A stretch of 64,000 nt of DNA from positions 1 to 64,000 of the forward strand of contig NZ_JAATHJ010000004.1 in NCBI RefSeq assembly GCF_012034335.1, given 5' to 3'. Below are positions 41,688 through 52,585 of this stretch, in pieces (the first letter of the stretch is position 1; the number at the start of each line of letters is the position of its first letter). This stretch comes from Alkalicoccus luteus. GTDB taxonomy: Bacteria > Bacillota > Bacilli > Bacillales > Salisediminibacteriaceae. The notes under the pieces are model-generated. The model was not told the DNA's origin and did not search any database. It saw only the letters and a program-made list of their open reading frames with translations. Both the position numbers and the translations under genes were made by a program.

Positions 41688-43010
41688 ATGGCAGTTAATT
41701 GGGAAAAGCAAGAAGGAAACACCGGCGTTTTGACGGTGGAAGTAGACAGCAAGCGAGTGAATGAAGCGCTCGACCAGGCATTCAAAAAAGTAGTGAAGTC
41801 GGTAAACGTACCAGGCTTCCGTAAAGGAAAAGTACCACGTCCGATTTTTGAGCAGCGTTTCGGCGTAGAAGCTCTTTATCAGGATGCACTGGATATTCTG
41901 CTACCACAGGCTTATTCAGAAGCTGTAGAGGAAGCAGGCATCGATCCAGTAGCTCAGCCGGATATCGACATCGAAGAGATGGCGAAAAACGAGCCGCTTA
42001 CGTTCAAGGCAACGGTTACAGTAAAGCCGGAAGTAACGCTCGGCGATTACAAAGGGCTGGAAGTTGAAGCACCGGCTACAGATGTAACAGATGAAGAAGT
42101 CGATGAGGACATTAATCGTCTTCAGAACGAAAATGCGGAGCTGGTCGTGATTGAAGACGGCCAGGTTCAGGATGGCGATACAGTCGTGATGGATTTCAAA
42201 GGTTTCGTTGACGGCGAAGCGTTCGAAGGCGGCGAAGCAGAAAATCACACGCTCGAAATCGGATCCGGTCAGTTTATTCCTGGCTTTGAAGAAAAGCTTG
42301 TAGGTGCTAAATCCGGTGAAGAAACGTCCGTTGAAGTAGAATTTCCGGAGGAGTACCACGCGGAAGAACTCGCTGGTAAGCCTGCTACGTTTGAAGTGAA
42401 GGTTTACGACATTAAGCGTAAAGAGCTTCCTGAGCTGGACGATGAGTTTGCAAAAGATGTAGACGAGTCGTATGAGTCGTTTGACGACATGAAAAAAGCC
42501 GTTCGTGAGCGTCTTGAAAACGAGAAGCAGCAGCAGGCTGACATGACGATCAAAGATCAGCTCGTGGAGAAAGCATCTGAAAACGCAGAGATCGATATTC
42601 CGGAAGCAATGGTTGATACGGAAGTAGACCGCATGCTTCAGGAATTCGGACAGCGTCTTCAGTCTCAGGGAATGTCCCTTGACATGTACTATCAGTTCGC
42701 ACAGACGGATGAAGAAGGCATGAAGGAACAGTTCAAAGAGGACGCGCAGAAGCGTGTACGCATGAACCTGACGCTTGAAGCTGTTGCACAGGCAGAAAAC
42801 CTCGAAGCTTCTGAAGAAGACATCGAGCAGGAGCTTGAGAAGATGGCTGAAATGTATCAGCGTCCGGTCGATGAAATTAAGCAGCTGCTTGAGATGCAGG
42901 GCGGAACAGATATGCTGAAAGGCGATCTGCAGGTTCGCAAGGCGATCGAATTTCTTGAGGAAAACAGCAAGAAAGTAGCGCCAAAAGAAGACGCTGAAAC
43001 GAACGAATAA
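41688..43010 (+). CDS. tig: Trigger factor
   Basis: The 440-residue ribosome-bound chaperone has the N-terminal ribosome-binding domain with the signature GFRKGKVPR, a middle FKBP-type prolyl isomerase domain (about 150-240; [36 protein letters not shown]) and a helical C-terminal domain. The sequence is clearly acidic. I used the ATG at 41688 with TGGAGGG upstream, not the ATG at 41667 in front of it. It has its own promoter and terminator. Confidence 0.97.
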   Translation: MAVNWEKQEGNTGVLTVEVDSKRVNEALDQAFKKVVKSVNVPGFRKGKVPRPIFEQRFGVEALYQDALDILLPQAYSEAVEEAGIDPVAQPDIDIEEMAKNEPLTFKATVTVKPEVTLGDYKGLEVEAPATDVTDEEVDEDINRLQNENAELVVIEDGQVQDGDTVVMDFKGFVDGEAFEGGEAENHTLEIGSGQFIPGFEEKLVGAKSGEETSVEVEFPEEYHAEELAGKPATFEVKVYDIKRKELPELDDEFAKDVDESYESFDDMKKAVRERLENEKQQQADMTIKDQLVEKASENAEIDIPEAMVDTEVDRMLQEFGQRLQSQGMSLDMYYQFAQTDEEGMKEQFKEDAQKRVRMNLTLEAVAQAENLEASEEDIEQELEKMAEMYQRPVDEIKQLLEMQGGTDMLKGDLQVRKAIEFLEENSKKVAPKEDAETNE

Positions 43011-43044
43011 GTCAATACCGGTCGGAGCTCATCTGACCGCCTCG

Positions 43045-43080
43045 GGTGTCCCGGATGACCATGCCGGGACACCTTCTTCT
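43045..43080 (+). terminator. Terminator after tig
   Basis: GGTGTCCCGG (43045-43054) pairs with CCGGGACACC (43064-43073), a 9-nt loop, followed by TTCTTCT. Confidence 0.85.
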
Positions 43081-43086
43081 ACATAT

Positions 43087-43116
43087 TTGACATACTGCCT
43101 GCGCCTCCCGTATTCT
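43087..43116 (+). promoter_or_regulatory. Candidate promoter of clpX
   Basis: TTGACA (43087-43092), an 18-nt spacer and TATTCT (43111-43116). It would give an unusually long leader of about 200 nt. The leader 43117-43327 holds small overlapping stems (for example GCGG repeats and CCGCTTC/GGAAGCG at 43140-43160) but no known riboswitch. Confidence 0.5.
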
Positions 43117-43327
43117 TGTGAGGAAGTGCGGCAGCAAACCGCTTCTGATAGGAAGCGCAAACATAATGTGATACACTATGATTGTATATAAGAAGGACGG
43201 TTCGGGGTTCACTCCTCCTTTCGTTCTGCCGCAAGCTGTTTAACAGACCGGGATTTACTCGGCAGCCGGATGTTTTGTGTTCAGGCCGGACATATGATTC
43301 AATACTCTTTAAGAGGGGTGAAAGCGG

Positions 43328-44593
43328 ATGTTTAAATTTAATGAAGAAAAGGGACAGCTCAAGTGTTCATTCTGCGGTAAGACGCAGGACCAGGTGCGCA
43401 AGCTTGTAGCCGGTCCGGGTGTGTATATATGTGATGAGTGCATTGAACTATGCACGGAGATTGTGGAAGAGGAGCTCGGCTCTGACGAGGAAGTAGAGCT
43501 CGAAGATATTCCGAAGCCGCAGGAGATCCGCAGCATTCTTAATGAATACGTCATCGGACAGGACCAGGCGAAAAAGACGCTTTCTGTTGCGGTGTATAAC
43601 CACTATAAGCGTATTAATGCAAGCAGCCGTAATGATGAAGTTGAGCTTGCGAAAAGTAATATTTGTCTGATTGGCCCGACGGGAAGCGGGAAAACGCTGC
43701 TTGCTCAGACGCTTGCACGTATTCTTAACGTGCCGTTCGCGATTGCAGACGCCACGTCGCTTACGGAAGCTGGTTACGTCGGAGAAGATGTGGAGAACAT
43801 TCTTCTGAAGCTGATTCAGGCAGCTGATTACGATGTAGAAAAAGCGGAGCGCGGCATTATTTACATTGATGAGATTGATAAAGTAGCGCGCAAATCGGAG
43901 AACCCTTCCATTACGCGTGACGTTTCCGGTGAAGGGGTGCAGCAGGCACTTCTGAAGATTCTGGAAGGTACAACAGCAAGTGTTCCTCCCCAGGGCGGAC
44001 GAAAGCATCCGCACCAGGAGTTTATTCAGATTGATACGACGAACGTCCTGTTCATTATCGGCGGAGCGTTTGACGGCATCGATCAGATCATCAAGCGCCG
44101 TCTCGGTAAAAAGGTGATCGGATTCGGATCTGAAAATGAAACATCCCAGCTGGAGGAGCATCAGTATCTGTCCAAGATTCTGCCGGAAGACCTTCTGCGC
44201 TACGGTCTGATTCCGGAATTTATCGGCCGTATGCCGGTTATTGCATCTCTGGAATATCTGGACGAAGAGGCACTTGTAGAAATTCTCACGGCGCCGAAAA
44301 ACGCACTCGTCAAGCAGTACAAAAAACTGCTCGAACTTGATGACGTCGAGCTCGAGTTTACAGACGAAGCGCTGAAGGAAGTAGCACGTCTTGCAATCGA
44401 GCGTAAAACCGGCGCACGCGGACTTCGGTCCATTATTGAATCACTCATGCTGGACGTGATGTATGATCTGCCGTCCCGTGAAGATATCGTTAAATGTGTC
44501 ATCACTGGTGAAACGGTGCGCGACAACAAAGCTCCTACCCTCATCGATGAAGACGGAAGCGAAATTCAGCGCGAACCGAAAGAGAGTGCTTAA
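43328..44593 (+). CDS. clpX: ATP-dependent Clp protease ATP-binding subunit ClpX
   Basis: The 421-residue AAA+ unfoldase feeds substrates to ClpP. The N-terminal zinc finger [26 protein letters not shown] is intact. Walker A is GPTGSGKT, Walker [10 protein letters not shown], the pore loop GYVGED, and the ClpP-docking loop IGF lies in KKVIGFGSE. The ATG at 43328 follows AGAGGGGTG. A very long hairpin terminator follows. Confidence 0.98.
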   Translation: MFKFNEEKGQLKCSFCGKTQDQVRKLVAGPGVYICDECIELCTEIVEEELGSDEEVELEDIPKPQEIRSILNEYVIGQDQAKKTLSVAVYNHYKRINASSRNDEVELAKSNICLIGPTGSGKTLLAQTLARILNVPFAIADATSLTEAGYVGEDVENILLKLIQAADYDVEKAERGIIYIDEIDKVARKSENPSITRDVSGEGVQQALLKILEGTTASVPPQGGRKHPHQEFIQIDTTNVLFIIGGAFDGIDQIIKRRLGKKVIGFGSENETSQLEEHQYLSKILPEDLLRYGLIPEFIGRMPVIASLEYLDEEALVEILTAPKNALVKQYKKLLELDDVELEFTDEALKEVARLAIERKTGARGLRSIIESLMLDVMYDLPSREDIVKCVITGETVRDNKAPTLIDEDGSEIQREPKESA

Positions 44594-44610
44594 TTAACCA
44601 GACGGAACCT

Positions 44611-44690
44611 GGTGTGCAGCTCCGGCGTGCAGCGGTACCGGGAATGTTTATTCCCGGCAGCGGCGCCGGACTGGACACTTTTTTTATGTG
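44611..44690 (+). terminator. Long nested hairpin terminator after clpX
   Basis: An inner perfect stem CCGGGAAT-GTTT-ATTCCCGG (44638-44657) is enclosed by TCCGGCG/CGCCGGA and by outer GTG/CAC pairs (44612 to 44678), followed by a seven-T run at 44679-44685. The total is about 70 nt, unusually long for an intrinsic terminator. B. subtilis has lonB between clpX and lonA; here only this structure and 80 nt of other sequence are found. Confidence 0.8.
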
Positions 44691-44769
44691 CAGGTTTCCC
44701 GACTTAGCCAGAAAGGGAACAGATACATACGCTTTCAAATCGTAAGCGATTCAACGGAGGTGCGAGACT

Positions 44770-47097
44770 ATGTCAGAACGAATTAAACAGCTGCCGCTCC
44801 TTCCGCTCAGAGGGGTGCTCGTTTACCCGACCATGGTGCTTCATCTGGACGTCGGCCGTAAAAAATCGGTCAGCGCACTGGAACAGGCAATGGTGGAGGA
44901 AAACGAGATATTTCTGCTGACGCAGAAGGAAGTCGCTACAGAAGAACCGTCTGTAACGGATTTATATACGATCGGAACGTGCGCACACGTAAAGCAGATG
45001 CTGAAGCTGCCTAACGGTACCATTCGTGTGCTCGTGGAAGGACTGCAGAGAGGCAAAGTGCTGTCAGTCAATGAAAAAGACGAATACACAACGGTCGACA
45101 TGGAGCCGATCGAAGAACGTCAGGAGGCCAATGTCGAGGAACAGGCACTCATGCGAAATGTACTGGATGAATTTGAGCAATATACGCAGCTTTCGAAAAA
45201 AATCTCCCAGGAAACGTTTGCGTCCGTTGCTGATATCATCGAGCCCGGCCGGCTGGCGGATATTGTCGCCTCTCATCTGCCGCTGAAGGTCGTACAAAAG
45301 CAGGAAGTACTGGAAACGCTCACACTTGAGGAACGGCTGAAGCTGATTTTGCGGATTTTATCCAACGAACGGGAAGTGCTCGGGCTCGAGAAAAAAATTG
45401 GACAGCGCGTGAAGAAATCGATGGAACGAACCCAAAAGGAGTATTACCTGCGCGAGCAGATGAAGGCCATTCAAAAGGAACTTGGCGACCGGGAAGGCAA
45501 AGAGGATGAAACCGAAGAACTGCGGGATAAAATTTACGCTGCAGGCATGCCCGACCAAATTGAAGAGAAGGCACTTAAAGAGCTGAAACGCTACGAAAAA
45601 ATGCCTCCGAACGCAGCCGAGAGCTCTGTCATCCGGAACTACATCGAATGGCTCACGCAAATCCCCTGGTCGGAGGAAACAGAGGATCTGCTCGACATTC
45701 ACCGTTCGGAAGAGGTACTGAATGAAGATCACTACGGTTTGGAAAAGGTAAAGGAGCGGGTTCTGGAATACCTGGCTGTCCAGCAGCTGACGAAAAAGCT
45801 GAAAGGACCGATCCTGTGTCTGTCCGGACCTCCGGGTGTCGGTAAAACGTCGCTCGCGCGCTCCATTGCCCGTTCACTGGATCGGCATTTCGTCCGCATG
45901 TCGCTCGGCGGAGTAAGAGATGAAGCGGAAATTCGTGGACATCGCCGCACGTATGTCGGCTCCATGCCGGGCCGCATCATTCAAGGCATGAAAAAAGCAG
46001 GTACCGTGAATCCGGTTTTCCTGCTCGATGAAATTGACAAAATGGCGAGCGATTTCCGCGGCGATCCATCGTCGGCACTGCTTGAAGTGCTTGATCCTGA
46101 ACAGAACAATACGTTCAGCGACCACTTTGTCGAAGAGCCGTATGACCTTTCCAAAGTATTGTTTGTGACGACAGCGAACAATATCGGAGCGATCCCGCCC
46201 CCGCTTCGCGACCGGATGGAGATCATTCATATTTCCGGTTATACCGAAGTGGAAAAGCTGGAAATTGCTAAAGGCTATCTGCTGCCGAAGCAGATCGGCG
46301 AACATGGGCTGACGAAGAGCAGCCTGCAGGTCCGGGATGAGGCAGTGCTTTCGATTATCCGCCACTATACACGTGAAGCTGGTGTGCGAAACCTGGAGCG
46401 TGAGCTTGCCACGGTCTGCCGTAAAGCAGCGAAAATGATTGTATCTGGTGAGAAAAAGCGTGTCGTCGTTACCGAGAAAACACTGGAAACGATGCTCGGC
46501 AAGCGACGGTTCCGCTACGGGAAAGCAGAGCTCGAAAATCAGATCGGCGCAGCGACCGGCCTTGCCTACACGGCTGCCGGAGGTGATACGCTTACGATCG
46601 AAGTCGCTCTGACTCCCGGAGACGGAAAGCTGACGCTCACAGGAAAGCTTGGCGATGTCATGAAAGAATCCGCTCAGGCGGCTTTCAGCTATATTCGCAC
46701 TAAAGCAGCAGAGCTGAACATTGATCCGGAATTCAACCGGAAAAATGATATCCACGTGCACGTACCGGAAGGCGCGATTCCGAAAGACGGTCCTTCCGCC
46801 GGGATCACGATGGCAACGGCGCTTATTTCCGCCCTTACCGGTCGTCCGGTTCGTAAGGAAGTCGGGATGACCGGTGAAATTACGCTGCGCGGACGCGTAC
46901 TTCCGATCGGAGGACTAAAGGAAAAAGCAATGAGTGCGCATCGTGCCGGACTGACCCATATTGTTATGCCGAAAGACAATGAAAAAGATTTAGAAGATAT
47001 ACCGGAAAGCGTCCGGGAGGATTTAACCTTCATTTCCGTTTCTCATCTCGATGAGGTGCTGGAGCAGGCGCTCGTTCCCGAAAAGGAGAAATCATGA
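44770..47097 (+). CDS. lonA: ATP-dependent protease LonA
   Basis: The 775-residue protease has the Lon substrate-binding domain (about 1-200, [23 protein letters not shown]), a coiled-coil linker, the AAA+ domain with Walker [10 protein letters not shown] and Walker [10 protein letters not shown], and a C-terminal protease domain with the Ser-Lys dyad in KDGPSAGIT (Ser) and [14 protein letters not shown] (Lys). It degrades damaged and regulatory proteins. The ATG at 44770 follows ACGGAGGTGC. It overlaps engB by 4 nt. Confidence 0.98.
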   Translation: MSERIKQLPLLPLRGVLVYPTMVLHLDVGRKKSVSALEQAMVEENEIFLLTQKEVATEEPSVTDLYTIGTCAHVKQMLKLPNGTIRVLVEGLQRGKVLSVNEKDEYTTVDMEPIEERQEANVEEQALMRNVLDEFEQYTQLSKKISQETFASVADIIEPGRLADIVASHLPLKVVQKQEVLETLTLEERLKLILRILSNEREVLGLEKKIGQRVKKSMERTQKEYYLREQMKAIQKELGDREGKEDETEELRDKIYAAGMPDQIEEKALKELKRYEKMPPNAAESSVIRNYIEWLTQIPWSEETEDLLDIHRSEEVLNEDHYGLEKVKERVLEYLAVQQLTKKLKGPILCLSGPPGVGKTSLARSIARSLDRHFVRMSLGGVRDEAEIRGHRRTYVGSMPGRIIQGMKKAGTVNPVFLLDEIDKMASDFRGDPSSALLEVLDPEQNNTFSDHFVEEPYDLSKVLFVTTANNIGAIPPPLRDRMEIIHISGYTEVEKLEIAKGYLLPKQIGEHGLTKSSLQVRDEAVLSIIRHYTREAGVRNLERELATVCRKAAKMIVSGEKKRVVVTEKTLETMLGKRRFRYGKAELENQIGAATGLAYTAAGGDTLTIEVALTPGDGKLTLTGKLGDVMKESAQAAFSYIRTKAAELNIDPEFNRKNDIHVHVPEGAIPKDGPSAGITMATALISALTGRPVRKEVGMTGEITLRGRVLPIGGLKEKAMSAHRAGLTHIVMPKDNEKDLEDIPESVREDLTFISVSHLDEVLEQALVPEKEKS

Positions 47098-47684
47098 AAG
47101 TAACACAAGCAGAACTGACGATCAGCGCCGCCAGGCCTGACCAGTTCCCTAAAAACCCAGCCCCGGAGATTGCACTCTCCGGGCGTTCGAATGTCGGAAA
47201 ATCGTCGCTTATTAACACGCTGCTTGCTCGAAAAGGGCTTGCGCGAACATCCCAGCGTCCTGGTAAAACACAGACGCTGAACTACTACTGGATCAACGAT
47301 CGCTTCCATTTTGTGGATGTCCCGGGCTACGGCTACGCAAAAGTATCCAAAAAAGAACGGGAAGCATGGGGACGTGTCATGGAGACGTATTTTCAGGAGC
47401 GCGAGCAGCTAAAGGCTGTCGTGCAGCTGATAGATGCCCGTCATGATCCGACCGAAGATGACATCATGATGTACGACTGGCTGAAACACCATGAGCTGCC
47501 GGTGATTGTTATTGGAACTAAAGCCGATAAAGTACCGAAAAACAAATGGGACACGCATAAAAAGAAGATCAGGGAAGCGCTGGAGCTGGAAGAGGAAGAT
47601 CCGCTGCTTCTGTTTTCGTCAGAAACAGGCTACGGCAAAGACAAAGCGTGGAGTCATATTCAGCGGGCGCTGTTTGACAGCTGA
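47094..47684 (+). CDS. ysxC: Ribosome biogenesis GTP-binding protein EngB/YsxC
   Basis: The 196-residue essential GTPase takes part in assembly of the 50S subunit. G1 is [10 protein letters not shown]3 DVPGYG, G4 GTKADK and G5 FSSETG. It is translationally coupled to lonA (ATGA overlap), as in B. subtilis. An ABC ATPase gene follows after 17 nt, where B. subtilis has hemA. Confidence 0.97.
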   Translation: MKVTQAELTISAARPDQFPKNPAPEIALSGRSNVGKSSLINTLLARKGLARTSQRPGKTQTLNYYWINDRFHFVDVPGYGYAKVSKKEREAWGRVMETYFQEREQLKAVVQLIDARHDPTEDDIMMYDWLKHHELPVIVIGTKADKVPKNKWDTHKKKIREALELEEEDPLLLFSSETGYGKDKAWSHIQRALFDS

Positions 47685-47701
47685 GTAAGGAGTTTAGGCA
47701 G

Positions 47702-48439
47702 ATGATCCGTGTAGAAAACCTGAAGAAGTCGTTTGATGGAAAAAACGTGCTGCATGATATCAGCTTTACGGTGGAAGAAGGCGAAGTCGTTTGCGTCATC
47801 GGAGCAAGCGGATCTGGTAAAAGCACGATGCTGCGCTGCCTCAATTACCTGGAGCAGAAGGACAGCGGGACGATTGAGATCAGCGGAAGCGTGATCGAGG
47901 GACGCCGTGCAGAAACCGAGCTTCGTCAGAAAGTCGGCATGGTGTTTCAGCATTTCCATCTGTTTCCGCATAAAACAGTGCTGGAAAACGTAATCGAAGC
48001 TCCGGTTCACGTCCTCGGCAGGAAAAAGGATGAAGCCGTGGCTGAAGCGATGGTACTGCTGGAGAAGGTCGGTATGAAGGAAAAAGCCGATGACTATCCG
48101 GCCTCGCTCTCAGGCGGCCAGCAGCAGCGGGCTGCGATTGCCAGGGCACTTGCCATGAAGCCTGACGTTATGCTGTTTGATGAGCCAACGTCTGCGCTTG
48201 ACCCGGAGCTTGTCGGTGAGGTGCTGGAAACGATGAAGCAGCTGGCGGCAGAAGGGATGACGATGATGATCGTTACGCACGAAATGAATTTCGCGCGCGA
48301 GGTATCGGATCGTATGATGCTGCTGCACGAAGGCCGCATTGTAGAAGACCGGCCATCCAAAGAGCTGTTCAGTTCCCCACGTGAAGAGGCAACCAAAGCC
48401 TTTCTCCGCCGAGTACTCGGAAGTACAGCGGCAGAATAA
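47702..48439 (+). CDS. Amino-acid-type ABC transporter ATP-binding protein, orphan
   Basis: The 245-residue ATPase belongs to the GlnQ/HisP group of polar amino acid importers. Walker A is GASGSGKST, the Q-loop is in [21 protein letters not shown], the signature [15 protein letters not shown], Walker [15 protein letters not shown] and the switch His in IVTHEMNF. No permease or binding-protein gene is near; it stands alone between engB and the hem region and has its own strong terminator. It may share partners encoded elsewhere. Confidence 0.92.
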   Translation: MIRVENLKKSFDGKNVLHDISFTVEEGEVVCVIGASGSGKSTMLRCLNYLEQKDSGTIEISGSVIEGRRAETELRQKVGMVFQHFHLFPHKTVLENVIEAPVHVLGRKKDEAVAEAMVLLEKVGMKEKADDYPASLSGGQQQRAAIARALAMKPDVMLFDEPTSALDPELVGEVLETMKQLAAEGMTMMIVTHEMNFAREVSDRMMLLHEGRIVEDRPSKELFSSPREEATKAFLRRVLGSTAAE

Positions 48440-48448
48440 GTCAGCAAA

Positions 48449-48490
48449 AACAAGCAGGTTCCTTTTGAAGGGAACCTGCTTGTTTTTTTA
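48449..48490 (+). terminator. Terminator after the orphan ABC ATPase
   Basis: A perfect 14-bp stem AACAAGCAGGTTCC (48449-48462) / complement (48471-48484), with an 8-nt loop and a run of T. It is one of the strongest terminators in the window. Confidence 0.92.
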
Positions 48491-48606
48491 CAGGATAGAC
48501 AAACGCACAGGATTAGCAAGCTGATGCCTGTCAGAACGTCCTTCGCTCCAGCAAATACAGGCGGGTGCTGAATTAGTTACCAGGAAGACGTTTTCGGCAT
48601 ACTGAG

Positions 48607-48637
48607 AGCAGGTGCCAAAGGGCACCTGCTTTGTTAA
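48607..48637. other. 10-bp hairpin with tetraloop
   Basis: AGCAGGTGCC (48607-48616), AAAG, GGCACCTGCT (48621-48630), then TTGTTAAAAAA. It lies between the ABC ATPase terminator and the end of the reversed membrane-protein gene, and shares the AGCAGGT core with the previous hairpin. It may be a second, weak rightward terminator. The rest of 48491-48660 shows no gene. Confidence 0.5.
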
Positions 48638-48666
48638 AAAATAGACGCTGGTATGTAAAAACAGGT

Positions 48667-49152
48667 TTAGCGGCGCCTGAAAAAGAGGAAATAAACGCCC
48701 AGTAGTATAAAAATCACCGGCCAGTAGGTCAGGAGTCCCCCAAGCTGATTTTCAACTGCCGGCATCAGCCTGGCAGAGAAGATAGCTGCGGCTGTAACGG
48801 CCAGCAGGATCAGTCCGGTTCCAAGGCCGTCGCGCCGCCCGAACACGTATTTGAGAATGAAGGCAGTGCCGATGACGAGCGTAAAGTAGGGCCATTCATA
48901 GCCCCAGAGTCCAAGCGTATGGACGCCGTGGAATAAAACGCCCAGCCCGGCGAGAATGCTGCCGGAAAAAAGACGCTGATCGTCCCGGTTTGAAAACCCC
49001 TGCCACATAAGTACTAGGCCGATACCGAGCAGAATGCTCTGCCACGTCAGCAGCAGCTCTACATAAGGGATGGACCATCCCAGCTCGTCGATCAGAAAAT
49101 AAAGGCCGATCACCAGCATGATTAGTCCCGGCAGTGCATAAGTTGATTTCAC
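48667..49152 (-). CDS. LiaF-N-like/DUF5668 family membrane protein
   Basis: The 161-residue protein has five to six short hydrophobic helices in the pattern LPGLIMLVIGLYFLIDELGW ... SILLGIGLVLMWQGF ... YWPVIFILLGVYFLFFRRR. Repeated helix-Gly hairpins of this kind occur in the membrane parts of LiaF and in DUF5668 proteins. It ends with a basic tail. It is reversed between the ABC ATPase and hemA. The start is ATG 49152, with GGGGGACG upstream on the minus strand. The function is unknown; an envelope role is only a guess. Confidence 0.75.
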   Translation of the reverse strand: MKSTYALPGLIMLVIGLYFLIDELGWSIPYVELLLTWQSILLGIGLVLMWQGFSNRDDQRLFSGSILAGLGVLFHGVHTLGLWGYEWPYFTLVIGTAFILKYVFGRRDGLGTGLILLAVTAAAIFSARLMPAVENQLGGLLTYWPVIFILLGVYFLFFRRR

Positions 49153-49283
49153 TTTCCACGTCCCCCAATTTTGTCAGGTCGTCACAATTTCTTCAAATGT
49201 ACAGAGTTCTTCCAGTGACGAAGCCAGATTAAAAATGTTATAATGTAGAACGAATGAAGAAAGAGCGGGACGAATGTGTAACA

Positions 49284-49312
49284 TTGTCACGTTCCGTATG
49301 ATCGTGTAAAAT
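49284..49312 (+). promoter_or_regulatory. SigA-type promoter of the hem operon
   Basis: TTGTCA (49284-49289), a 17-nt spacer and TAAAAT (49307-49312). Another perfect -10, TATAAT at 49239-49244, has only a poor -35 (TGACGA), so two starts are possible. Confidence 0.65.
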
Positions 49313-49348
49313 AGATAACGGTTGAAATCAGGGGGGTGTACCCGCAGC

Positions 49349-50743
49349 ATGCATATTTTAGTTACCAGTTTGAATTATAAATCAACTCCGGTTGAAATTC
49401 GAGAGAAATTTACGTTTACCGGAGATCTTTCACCTGCGCTGAAAACGCTGCGGCAGTCTAAGAGTATTCTGGAAAGCGTCATCGTTTCCACGTGCAACCG
49501 GACCGAGCTGTACGTAGTGGCAGATCAGCTCCATACCGGACGCTATTATACGAAATTATTTTTACAGGAATGGTTTGAGGTGCCGAAAGAGGACTTCAGC
49601 CACTACCTGCAGGTACGTGAAGACGAGCATGCGATTGAACATCTGTTCCGTGTCGCGTGCGGACTCGATTCCATGGTGCTCGGCGAAACGCAGATTCTCG
49701 GTCAGGTGCGCCAGAGCTTTGATCAGGCGCGTGAACTAGGCACGACTGGTACGATTTTTAATCATCTGTTCCGCCAGGCTGTCACGCTGGCAAAGCGCGG
49801 CCAGTCAGAAACGGCCATCAATGAAAATGCTGTCTCCGTCAGCTACGCAGCGGTGGAGCTCGGTCGTAAAATCTTTGGTGGATTCGATAACAAAAAAGTG
49901 CTCGTTATGGGCGCCGGTAAAATGAGTGAACTGACGGCGAAGCATTTGTCGTCAAGCGGAGTTACGGACATTACGGTGATGAATCGGACGAGAGAAAAGG
50001 CGCAGGAGCTTGCAGAACGCTTTTTCGGCCGTGCAGAAGGCATGGATACACTCTATGAATCGCTTGCCGAGTCTGATATTCTGATCAGCTCAACCGGTGC
50101 AACGGATTATGTCGTTCGTCAGGAAGAAGTGAAAAAACTTCTGAAAAAGCGCCGCGGCCGGCCGCTGTTCCTCGTAGATATTGCAGTGCCGCGTGATCTG
50201 GATCCGGCGCTTGCTGAGCTGGACAACGTTTATCTGTATGATATTGATGATCTGCAGGGTATCGTGAATGCGAATCTGGCAGAGCGTAAAAAGGAAGCAG
50301 AAAAGATTGAACTGATGATCGAAGAGGAACTCGTTGCATTCAGTCAGTGGCTCGACACGCTCGGTGTCGTGCCGGTTATTTCTGCGCTGCGTCAAAAAGC
50401 GTCTGTCGTGCAGGAACAGACGATGGAAAGCCTGGAGCGAAAGCTTTCCAGCCTTTCTGAGCGGGAAAAGAAAGTGATCCGCAAGCACATGAAAAGCATC
50501 GTCAATCAACTGCTCCGTGATCCGGTAACGGCTCTGAAAGAAATTCCTGACGAAGAGGACCCGGAAAAGCTGCTTGAATATATGACAAAAGTGTTTGGGC
50601 TGGAAGAGGAAATCCGCGACAGCGGCTCTCCGCTCACTCACGATATACAGATCAATAAAGCAGAACGGGAGTGGAGTATTGAACAACGGCGCTCCAGGAT
50701 GGAAGCAGCAATACAGGAGCCAGCACGGACGTATCTTTCATGA
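49349..50743 (+). CDS. hemA: Glutamyl-tRNA reductase
   Basis: The 464-residue enzyme reduces glutamyl-tRNA to glutamate-1-semialdehyde, the committed step of heme synthesis. The catalytic Cys is in [10 protein letters not shown] (residue 49), the NADPH domain has [17 protein letters not shown], and a C-terminal dimerisation helix follows. The ATG at 49349 is used; the ribosome site (GGGGGGTG) is somewhat distant at 11-13 nt. It overlaps hemX by 4 nt. In B. subtilis HemA level is feedback controlled by heme through HemX. Confidence 0.96.
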   Translation: MHILVTSLNYKSTPVEIREKFTFTGDLSPALKTLRQSKSILESVIVSTCNRTELYVVADQLHTGRYYTKLFLQEWFEVPKEDFSHYLQVREDEHAIEHLFRVACGLDSMVLGETQILGQVRQSFDQARELGTTGTIFNHLFRQAVTLAKRGQSETAINENAVSVSYAAVELGRKIFGGFDNKKVLVMGAGKMSELTAKHLSSSGVTDITVMNRTREKAQELAERFFGRAEGMDTLYESLAESDILISSTGATDYVVRQEEVKKLLKKRRGRPLFLVDIAVPRDLDPALAELDNVYLYDIDDLQGIVNANLAERKKEAEKIELMIEEELVAFSQWLDTLGVVPVISALRQKASVVQEQTMESLERKLSSLSEREKKVIRKHMKSIVNQLLRDPVTALKEIPDEEDPEKLLEYMTKVFGLEEEIRDSGSPLTHDIQINKAEREWSIEQRRSRMEAAIQEPARTYLS

Positions 50744-51552
50744 GCCTCCTCTATGTGCTGATCCTGGCGCTGTATTCGATCAGCATCCTTGGCTATTTTA
50801 TTGATTTTATGCAGAACAACCAGAAAGTCAATCGCTTGGCTTTCTGGTTGCTTTCTATTGTCTGGGTGCTGCTCGGTCTTTTATTTGCCTGGCGATTTAT
50901 TATGTTTGACCGACTTCCGCTCATGACTGCTTTTGAGGGGATGTTTGTCTACGCTTGGATGCTCGTCAGTCTTTCTCTTGTACTTAACCGGTTTGTGCGC
51001 ATGAACGTGCTGATGCTGCTTCTGAATACAATTGGTTTTATTATGCTTGCCTTCAGTATGGCAGCACCGGATGCAGGGGTATCCGAGGAGCTGAACCGGG
51101 TGCTGATCACCGAATTTCTCGTCGTCCACGTCATTCTTCTCTTGCTGTCCTATGCGGCGTTTACAATCTCGTTTGCGTTCTCCTTGATTTATCTAATCCA
51201 GCACCGCTTTCTAAAACAAAAGAAATGGCTTAAATGGATGCAGAAATTTGGTTCGCTCTCTACGCTGGAGCGCAACTCTTATGCCGCTTCTCTCATCGGA
51301 GTTCCACTGCTGCTGACGGGCCTCATTCTCGGAATTATCTGGGCATCGATCACTGTCGGCGGTGTGCCGTGGGCCGACTGGAAAGTGCTGACGTCGTTTC
51401 TCGTGCTCGGAGCCTATGCAGTCTATTTGATTCAGTATCAGATTTTTAAACGGCGCGGCTATAATATTGCACTTTACAACACAGCTGCGTTTCTGCTTCT
51501 TTTAATCAACTACTTTCTGTCGGGGGCTCTCTCCGATTTTCATATTTGGTAA
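50740..51552 (+). CDS. hemX: HemX membrane protein (cytochrome c assembly-like)
   Basis: The 270-residue protein has eight hydrophobic segments and belongs to the CcsA/HemX-type cytochrome c assembly membrane family. Conserved loop histidines and tryptophans occur ([34 protein letters not shown]). In B. subtilis HemX lowers the HemA protein level. It is coupled to hemA through an ATGA overlap. Confidence 0.92.
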   Translation: MSLLYVLILALYSISILGYFIDFMQNNQKVNRLAFWLLSIVWVLLGLLFAWRFIMFDRLPLMTAFEGMFVYAWMLVSLSLVLNRFVRMNVLMLLLNTIGFIMLAFSMAAPDAGVSEELNRVLITEFLVVHVILLLLSYAAFTISFAFSLIYLIQHRFLKQKKWLKWMQKFGSLSTLERNSYAASLIGVPLLLTGLILGIIWASITVGGVPWADWKVLTSFLVLGAYAVYLIQYQIFKRRGYNIALYNTAAFLLLLINYFLSGALSDFHIW

Positions 51553-51646
51553 GATCCCGCTCTTCATCCTGATGAAGGAAGCGGATTCCGGCCGCTGCAT
51601 GTTACAATAGTTGCGGACCGGATCATGCCGAAGGAGGATTTTGTTT

Positions 51647-52582
51647 ATGCGAAAAATAGTAATTGGATCACGCCGGAGCAACCTGGCGATGACTCAGACA
51701 CGATGGGTGATCGACCAGCTGGAGAAGCTCGGGCTTCCATATGAATTTGAAATTAAGGAAATTGTTACGAAAGGGGATCAGATCCTCGATGTGACGCTGT
51801 CTAAAGTAGGAGGAAAGGGACTGTTCGTCAAAGAAATCGAGCAGGCTATGTACGACAAGGAAATTGATATGGCGGTCCATTCTATGAAGGACCTTCCGTC
51901 TGAGATCTCCCCCGGGTTAACTGTCGGGGCTGTACCGGAGCGGGAAGATCCCCGGGATGCCTTTATTTCAAACAGCGGCGCAAAACTGATGGACCTTCCG
52001 GAAGGAGCTGTTGTCGGTACGAGCAGCCTGCGCCGCGGTGCGATGGTGCTCATGCAGCGGCCTGATCTGACGATTCACTGGATCCGCGGCAATATTGAAA
52101 CGCGCCTGCGAAAGTGCCGCGAGGAAGGCTTTGACGCTATTATTTTAGCTGCAGCCGGCCTGAAGCGTGTCGGCTGGGATGAATCAATCGTATCGGAATT
52201 TCTCGCACCTGAAGTGAGCATACCTGCAGTTGGACAAGGGGCACTCGGGATTGAGTGCCGGGAAGACGATCAGGATCTGCTGGATCTGCTTGCGAAAATT
52301 AACGATCCGGTCACAGCGCGGACGACAGCTGCCGAGCGGGCGTTTTTAAACAAAGTAGAGGGAAGCTGCCAGGTGCCGATTGCAGGCTATGCTGAGCTGA
52401 CGGAAGATAATCAGGTTTCGCTCACCGCGCTCGTTTCTTCTCCAGATGGAAAAGAAGTCTTTAAGGAGCACATTGTCGGGGAGGATCCGGTTGCGATTGG
52501 CCATCACGTAGCCGAAAAAATGCTGTCTGAAGGCGCGAAAGAAGTCCTGGACCGCGTGAAGGCAGAGCTGGACGGACAGTAG
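51647..52582 (+). CDS. hemC: Porphobilinogen deaminase (hydroxymethylbilane synthase)
   Basis: The 311-residue enzyme joins four porphobilinogens. It starts with [18 protein letters not shown]; the catalytic acid lies in [11 protein letters not shown], substrate-binding arginines in [11 protein letters not shown], and the dipyrromethane cofactor Cys in [12 protein letters not shown]. The ATG at 51647 follows GAAGGAGG; an earlier GTG frame start at 51611 is not used. Confidence 0.97.
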   Translation: MRKIVIGSRRSNLAMTQTRWVIDQLEKLGLPYEFEIKEIVTKGDQILDVTLSKVGGKGLFVKEIEQAMYDKEIDMAVHSMKDLPSEISPGLTVGAVPEREDPRDAFISNSGAKLMDLPEGAVVGTSSLRRGAMVLMQRPDLTIHWIRGNIETRLRKCREEGFDAIILAAAGLKRVGWDESIVSEFLAPEVSIPAVGQGALGIECREDDQDLLDLLAKINDPVTARTTAAERAFLNKVEGSCQVPIAGYAELTEDNQVSLTALVSSPDGKEVFKEHIVGEDPVAIGHHVAEKMLSEGAKEVLDRVKAELDGQ

Positions 52583-52585
52583 CAC

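Noticed and set aside
49250-49300. Rex- or PerR-type site in the hemA promoter (GTGTAACATTGTCAC)
   Set aside because: The symmetry is poor and does not match either consensus well.
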